From the NCBI GenBank assembly GCA_018432645.1, contig JAHDSP010000016.1:1-8894 (forward strand): 8,894 bases of DNA, written 5' to 3'. The notes below the pieces were generated by a model. It was not told the origin of the DNA. It ran no database searches and saw only the letters and a list, made by a program, of their open reading frames with translations. A program made the position numbers and the translations under genes. Origin of the DNA: Bacteroidales bacterium. Lineage in GTDB: Bacteria > Bacteroidota > Bacteroidia > Bacteroidales > DTU049. Positions 5,490 through 8,894 of this stretch are shown here, piece after piece (the first letter of the stretch is position 1; every line of letters starts with the position of its first letter).

Positions 5490-6152
5490 ATGGCCATGAT
5501 AAAATATATTTTTAATTTATTTTTTATTTTTAATTTTCTTAGTCATTCATGCTTTACAAATTTATTTGAAAATCCTATAATAAAAGATACATTACAAGTA
5601 AAAGAAATAGATGAAGGTTACTTAATATATTTAGATAATGTTAATATTATCAAACTTGTTAATGATTCTACTAATGTAACATATCTAATTTTACATGACA
5701 AAAACAAAGTTAAATTAGATTTTTATATAATTCCTCCATATTTAACAGGTGCATATTTATTAAATTTAGATGAATTTGGAAAAGTTTTAGCTCTTGAGAG
5801 TTATTTAGTGGGAACTAGTGGATTAAGTGCTAATATAATCAATGTAAGTCTGATTTTCTTAAATAATCATTACAATAATAAAGTTTTATCATACAATTCA
5901 TTTTGTGGTGGCATTAAACTGTTATTTAAAGATAGTAATAAATATTTATTGAAAATTTATGATTATCATGGGATAGATAATGATAATAATATAACTTATT
6001 GCTTAAATATTTTTGAATTAACAAAAGATTGCTTTAAAAGAGCTGATTCTCTGCCAAAATGTTATATTTATACAGAAGATAAACAATTAAAATTTTATGA
6101 TAGATGCAATTGTTCGACATTATATAAGCCATACGTTTTGTTTAGAGAATAA
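5490..6152 (+). CDS. Exported 220-residue protein, candidate immunity, paralogue of the 4727 gene
   Basis: The N-terminus MAMIKYIFNLFFIFNFLSHS is a signal peptide; ATG 5496 (MIKYIF) is an equally good start. A Cys follows (SHSCFTN), but the residues before it do not make a proper lipobox, so a lipoprotein is not claimed. No named family. The mature part has repeated strand-like segments: IDEGYLIYLDN, VTYLILHDKNKVKLDFYII, YLLNLDEFGKVLALESY, TSGLSANIINVSLIFL, KYLLKIYDYHGI, and a Cys-rich tail FYDRCNCSTLYKPYV. Similarity to the 4727 product covers much of the mature region. Its 3' end is overlapped by 56 bases of the frame that leads into the next Rhs core fragment, so that core may have been joined on by recombination just downstream. 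Confidence 0.7.
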   Translation: MAMIKYIFNLFFIFNFLSHSCFTNLFENPIIKDTLQVKEIDEGYLIYLDNVNIIKLVNDSTNVTYLILHDKNKVKLDFYIIPPYLTGAYLLNLDEFGKVLALESYLVGTSGLSANIINVSLIFLNNHYNNKVLSYNSFCGGIKLLFKDSNKYLLKIYDYHGIDNDNNITYCLNIFELTKDCFKRADSLPKCYIYTEDKQLKFYDRCNCSTLYKPYVLFRE

Positions 6153-6423
6153 TTATCAATACTCAAATTATAAAGAGCTAGACAACGAGACTAGCTATAC
6201 ATATTTCGGAGCGAGATACTATGATAGCGAGCTGAGTAGTTGGCTGAGTGTGGATCCGATGAGCGATGAAAGGAGTTGGGTGAGTCCTTATGCATATTGT
6301 CAGAGGAATCCATTAGTATTGGTGGATGCAAGCGGGATGCTAGATGATAATTATCTAATTTATTATTTGTTTATAATATTACCACCCATAACAATAATTG
6401 ATTATAAAATAGAAAATCAGTAA
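6097..6423 (+). CDS. Rhs core tip with a short hydrophobic tail, no toxin domain
   Basis: The open frame gives 108 residues from ATG 6097, but the first part lies inside the end of the 5490 gene and is not core-like; real core similarity starts around 6154 (YQYSNYKELDNET). It continues TYFGARYYD, SSWLSVDPM, SWVSPYAYCQRNPL and then VDASGML, where the usual core-ending DPxG is DASG. After that come only some 22 residues, NYLIYYLFIILPPITII and DYKIENQ, which look like a membrane segment. No leader repeat precedes it and no start codon is convincing, so it may be untranslated debris. The candidate immunity gene at 6439 begins 15 bases later, the spacing of a toxin-immunity pair whose toxin has been lost or reduced. 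Confidence 0.55.
   Translation: MIDAIVRHYISHTFCLENNYQYSNYKELDNETSYTYFGARYYDSELSSWLSVDPMSDERSWVSPYAYCQRNPLVLVDASGMLDDNYLIYYLFIILPPITIIDYKIENQ
6171..6261 (+). repeat. 91-bp identical Rhs core repeat, copy B
   Basis: Identical to 2648-2738, with divergence starting on both sides. On the 3' side the codons still encode core in both copies (SWVSPY.YCQ) but differ at many positions, so identity is limited to this block. That pattern suggests recent gene conversion or a recombination junction and not one recent duplication of the whole module. Confidence 0.9.
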
Positions 6424-6438
6424 AATTTTAAAAAATAT

Positions 6439-7101
6439 ATGAAAACAAAAATTTTTTTAATGTTGTTTTTTATGTCCATTTATGGATATAACCAATCTTA
6501 TAAAATAAAAGAATTTTGTGAGGAATGGTACATATTTCCACTTTTATATAATAATTATAAAAGCGACTCTACATGGGTAGAGCATTGGGAAAATTATTGG
6601 TATTATAGAAGTGGCGATACTACTAAATTAATACCTGACACATTAGTTATTTCGTTAGATTTAATACCTTCTATGGTAATATTAGATGAGGAAGTAATAA
6701 AATCAGCAAAGGATAGTATATATATTATAAAATCAATAATAAATTATAAATATGGTAATTACCAGGATAGTTATAATGTTATAAATCCAAAATTATCTGA
6801 AAATATTGTAATTTATGAGCAAAAAGTTAATCTTAAAAAAATTATTAAAGAAATATTAAAATCTGAAAATGTGGTTCACTATTTAAAAATAATAAAAGTA
6901 CCAATTAGAGAGATGTTAGATAGTTTAAATATATATATCTTTGATAGACCAGATACAAATAAAATTAATTATTATCTAAATCAAATCATTATCACAAACT
7001 ATTTTATAAATGAAAAAGGTGAGATAAAATGCTCATCTGAATTTACATTCCCAATAAACGGATGTTATAGTGACGACAATTGTTGTGTTTATGAAATGTA
7101 A
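6439..7101 (+). CDS. Exported 220-residue protein, candidate immunity
   Basis: Signal peptide MKTKIFLMLFFMSIYG, cut probably after G16; Q19 lies nearby but not at a good +1 position. No family recognised. The mature protein begins with aromatic-rich FCEEWYIFPLLYNNY and WVEHWENYWYYRSGD. Its middle is probably helical (EVIKSAKDSIYIIKSIINYK, VNLKKIIKEILKSENVVHYL), followed by the strand-like IIITNYFINEKGEIKCSSEFTFP. Four Cys fall near the C-terminus (CSS, GCYSDDNCCVYEM), possibly disulphide-bonded after export. It begins 15 bases after the toxin-less core tip, and codon use is extremely AT-biased compared with the core DNA. Immunity is inferred from export and position only. Confidence 0.7.
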   Translation: MKTKIFLMLFFMSIYGYNQSYKIKEFCEEWYIFPLLYNNYKSDSTWVEHWENYWYYRSGDTTKLIPDTLVISLDLIPSMVILDEEVIKSAKDSIYIIKSIINYKYGNYQDSYNVINPKLSENIVIYEQKVNLKKIIKEILKSENVVHYLKIIKVPIREMLDSLNIYIFDRPDTNKINYYLNQIIITNYFINEKGEIKCSSEFTFPINGCYSDDNCCVYEM

Positions 7102-7136
7102 AAGAAATAAATTCAATAAATATCAAGTTTGATATC

Positions 7137-7220
7137 CATTATAATTTCACTTCCAAAAAACTTAACAACGAAACTAGACATACATACTTTGCATCGAGAT
7201 ATTTATACTCCACACATTAA
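7137..7220 (+). pseudogene. Decayed Rhs core remnant upstream of leader copy 3
   Basis: The frame reads HYNFTSKKLNNETRHTYF, then ASRYLYSTH and TAA. This is a worn version of the core (KELDNETSYTYFGARYYD); the HYNFTSK lead-in is the usual residue pattern just before the conserved KEL motif in Rhs cores. It lies 35 bases after the 6439 gene and is followed by leader copy 3 and a new ATG-initiated core, repeating the arrangement at 2325-2637. Confidence 0.75.
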
Positions 7221-7292
7221 TTAAACTTTTTATTTTTAAAAAATGCTTTGCTAAATCTGCATTTCTCCATCTGAGACCTTTCTTTTGTTACT

Positions 7293-7371
7293 TTTCTTTG
7301 TGTAGTTGACAAAGAAAAGTAAATTAGATAAAAAATTATTCAAAAATATTTATTAATTTTACCTAACAAAA
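7293..7371 (+). promoter_or_regulatory. 79-bp leader repeat, copy 3 (upstream of mini core at 7381)
   Basis: It differs from copy 1 at one base of 79 (7304, in the hairpin loop). Stem: TTACTTTTCTTTGT (7288-7301), 7-base loop, ACAAAGAAAAGTAA (7309-7322), 14 bp perfect. It ends 9 bases before ATG 7381. Homology with copy 2 starts near 7221 (ttaaac) and runs to the start codon, apart from the 92-bp element found only in copy 2. Such conservation outside coding sequence suggests either a kept promoter or recent copying. Confidence 0.6.
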
Positions 7372-7380
7372 ATATTATAT

Positions 7381-7554
7381 ATGTACACTGCCAAGGAGCT
7401 AGGTAACGAGACCAGCTACACATACTTCGGAGTGAGATTTTATGATAGCGAGCTGAGTAGGTGGTTGTCAGTGTATCCGATTAGTGATAAAAGGAGCTGG
7501 GTAAGTCCTTATGCATATTATAAGTATAATCCATTGATATTTTCCAGAGCATGA
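7381..7554 (+). CDS. 57-residue Rhs core fragment, prematurely ended
   Basis: It starts MYTAKELGNETSYTYF, parallel to MHTAKELDNETSYTYF at 2637, and continues GVRFYDSEL, SRWLSVYP, SWVSPYAYYKYNPL. It then goes off the family at IFSRA and stops at TGA. SVDP has become SVYP. The core-ending DPxG motif and any toxin are missing. Many differences from the 2637 copy are third-position changes (aca/act, gct/gcc, aaa/aag, tat/tac), so this copy diverged for a while under protein-level constraint before it was truncated. It has leader copy 3 in front, so it is probably transcribed. Likely a broken tip and not a functional peptide. Confidence 0.6.
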   Translation: MYTAKELGNETSYTYFGVRFYDSELSRWLSVYPISDKRSWVSPYAYYKYNPLIFSRA

Positions 7555-7582
7555 TAATCATATACATATATCAGTAAATTAA
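7541..7582 (+). pseudogene. 13-codon toxin tail remnant, HxH-containing
   Basis: In a frame shifted from the 57-residue core fragment, the sequence reads FPEHDNHIHISVN followed by TAA. An HDNHIHI end is reminiscent of the C-terminal zinc-ligand region of some cell-wall metallopeptidases (for example the MepA type, which has an H-x-H there). It ends 12 bases before the exported-protein gene at 7595. It is best explained as the last codons of a deleted toxin, but 13 codons are too few for a firm family call. Confidence 0.4.
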
Positions 7583-7594
7583 AATAATAAGTTT

Positions 7595-8479
7595 ATGAAA
7601 CATTTATTAATAATATATCTTTTGATTTTAAATAATTCATTTGTTAAAATTGATGGTAATTTTTTAGCAGGCTTTGATAATTATGTTTTCTTTTCACATT
7701 GCCAAGAATGTATAGATGAGTATCCTATTTATGATATTTTATCTTTTGACTTTAAAAATAAAAAAATTGATACATTTGCTAAAGATATTATGTTTTTTGA
7801 TTTTGAAAAAATAGATGATGATAATTTTTTATTTACAGATGGACAAATGATATATAAAGTTAATGTAAATAATAAAAGTAAAGAATTAATTTATAACAAT
7901 AATAATAGTAATAATGTAATTTGTGATATTGTCCTTAGAAATAATGAAATATTAGTTTTTAAAGTATATTATGATATTATAGATAATAAAATTTTGATAA
8001 ATAAACTAAAAAATGATACAGCTTTTTTTATAAATAGTGTACCTTTTAGCGAATTTGAATATCATGGTTTAATTACAGCCTTGCATAAAGAAAACATTTA
8101 TTTTACTTGTGGACAAAATTTATATTTATTAGACAAAAATAATAATTTAACACATTTAGATAGTAATGTCTACGAACTATTTAAACATCAAGATACTATA
8201 ATCTATGGTAAGTATAAAAATAATAGATATGAATATAAACTCTTAAATTTAAAAATTAACAAAATTGATGAATTTTTATTTCCAAATGATTTCAATAAAA
8301 TAGATTGGAGAAATAAAAACTTATTAAACATTAACAATAAATTATTTTATTTTAAGCATGACAAAATATTTACTTTATTAAATGATAAATGGGTTGAAAT
8401 AAATGAAATAATAGTATACGGAAATAAAAATTTTAAAGTTTTAATTAATAATTTAAAAGAAACAATTATAATGTTTTAA
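7595..8479 (+). CDS. Exported 294-residue protein with beta-propeller-like repeats, candidate immunity
   Basis: The start MKHLLIIYLLILNNSFV is a short hydrophobic signal with no clear cut site, so it could also be a membrane anchor. No named family. The rest consists of repeating strand units: NYVFFSH...ILSFDFKNKKIDTF, NFLFTDGQMIYKVNVNNKSKELIY, NIYFTCGQNLYLLDKNNNLTHL, TIIYGKYKNNRYEYKLLNL, and NKLFYFKHDKIFTLLNDKWVEI. The order 'visible value, name, link to next' every 40-50 residues is what a beta-propeller or similar repeat fold looks like in sequence. CQEC at about 36-39 might bind metal or form a disulphide. It follows the toxin tail remnant by 12 bases. If the lost toxin was a wall peptidase, this would be its periplasmic inhibitor; that is inference. 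Confidence 0.65.
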   Translation: MKHLLIIYLLILNNSFVKIDGNFLAGFDNYVFFSHCQECIDEYPIYDILSFDFKNKKIDTFAKDIMFFDFEKIDDDNFLFTDGQMIYKVNVNNKSKELIYNNNNSNNVICDIVLRNNEILVFKVYYDIIDNKILINKLKNDTAFFINSVPFSEFEYHGLITALHKENIYFTCGQNLYLLDKNNNLTHLDSNVYELFKHQDTIIYGKYKNNRYEYKLLNLKINKIDEFLFPNDFNKIDWRNKNLLNINNKLFYFKHDKIFTLLNDKWVEINEIIVYGNKNFKVLINNLKETIIMF

Positions 8480-8575
8480 GATAAATAATAGTGTTAGACC
8501 CATTTAACCATTGACTTAATAATCTAATTTTATGATATAGTGATAGTGATCAAATGCAAAACATCAGATATAAAT

Positions 8576-8894
8576 ATGATAGAAAAAATTTTAATCTTAT
8601 TTGTTTTTTTATTTTTAAATTTCTATTCATTGAAATCGCAAATAAATGATAGAGACATATGTGAAATTTATTCTACTGTAATTTATGATTTAAAAGATCA
8701 AATAAAAGAGGATTATGGTCAGAAAAATGTACATATAATTAAAAGTCCATTAAAAATAAATGATTTTGTTAATTATTTAGAAATTTATAAGACATTTTTT
8801 GATGATAATTTAGAAAAAAATAATATAGATTATACTAAATTTATTAATAAAACAAATATAAAAGAAATTAATTGTAATTTTAATAATTTTAAAA
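8576..8894 (+). CDS. Exported protein, N-terminal part (runs off the window), candidate immunity
   Basis: The frame is open from ATG 8576 to the last base, 106 codons. Signal peptide at residues 1-21 (MIEKILILFVFLFLNFYSLKS) with Q22 at +1. The visible mature part has a helix-like IYSTVIYDLKDQIKEDYG and then KNVHIIKSPLKINDFVNYLEIYKTFFDDN. No family recognised. It lies 96 bases after the 7595 gene, with no Rhs core or leader repeat in the gap, so it appears as another orphan of the same kind. The real C-terminus is outside the window. Confidence 0.65.
   Translation, partial: MIEKILILFVFLFLNFYSLKSQINDRDICEIYSTVIYDLKDQIKEDYGQKNVHIIKSPLKINDFVNYLEIYKTFFDDNLEKNNIDYTKFINKTNIKEINCNFNNFK

Noticed and set aside
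5496..5560. Lipoprotein signal in the 5490 product
   Set aside because: The residues before the Cys (LSHS) do not fit the lipobox.
2550..7371. CRISPR-like array from the repeated leader and core blocks
   Set aside because: Only two or three copies exist, they are kilobases apart, and the sequence between them is coding.

Overview
The window is very AT-rich, has almost no Shine-Dalgarno sequences, and carries a two-gene indolepyruvate:ferredoxin oxidoreductase operon next to Rhs/YD-repeat debris. Five exported proteins have Gln directly after the predicted signal-peptide cut, as expected under the Bacteroidota 'Q-rule'. I infer a low-GC member of the Bacteroidota. The species cannot be read from this sequence.

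Layout. Positions 2-1111 are housekeeping metabolism: the 3' end of iorA and a complete iorB. Positions 1112-1656 are an AT-rich spacer with no gene I can support. From 1657 to the end the window is an accessory array of Rhs C-terminal tips and small exported proteins. Recognisable Rhs core pieces lie at 2325, 2637, 4619, 6154, 7137 and 7381. All are cut down to the last few dozen core residues, and no YD-repeat shell is present. One tip (2637-3254) still carries a toxin-like domain, a JAB/JAMM-type metallopeptidase candidate. A second toxin fragment (3770-4168) is broken by an in-frame TGA. The other tips have lost their toxin, and one leaves only a 13-codon tail behind.

Eight genes (1744, 3262, 4170, 4727, 5490, 6439, 7595 and 8576) encode proteins with N-terminal export signals. 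Several start 1-15 bases after a tip or toxin remnant. The reading I favour is that they are immunity proteins of polymorphic toxins, retained after their toxins decayed. Export of the whole set suggests that the matching toxins act in the periplasm or on the cell envelope. Two of them (4727 and 5490) look like diverged paralogues.

A 79-bp leader with a hairpin occurs three times (1657, 2550, 7293), almost unchanged, each time just upstream of a start codon. Copies 2 and 3 lie between a decayed Rhs core and a new ATG-initiated core. A 91-bp stretch of core DNA is identical at 2648 and 6171. A 92-bp inverted-repeat element with an internal 24-bp palindrome sits inside the second leader and is missing from the third. 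Together these suggest a locus that grows and decays by recombination between core and leader repeats. All functional statements about the toxins and immunity proteins are inference from sequence and position.
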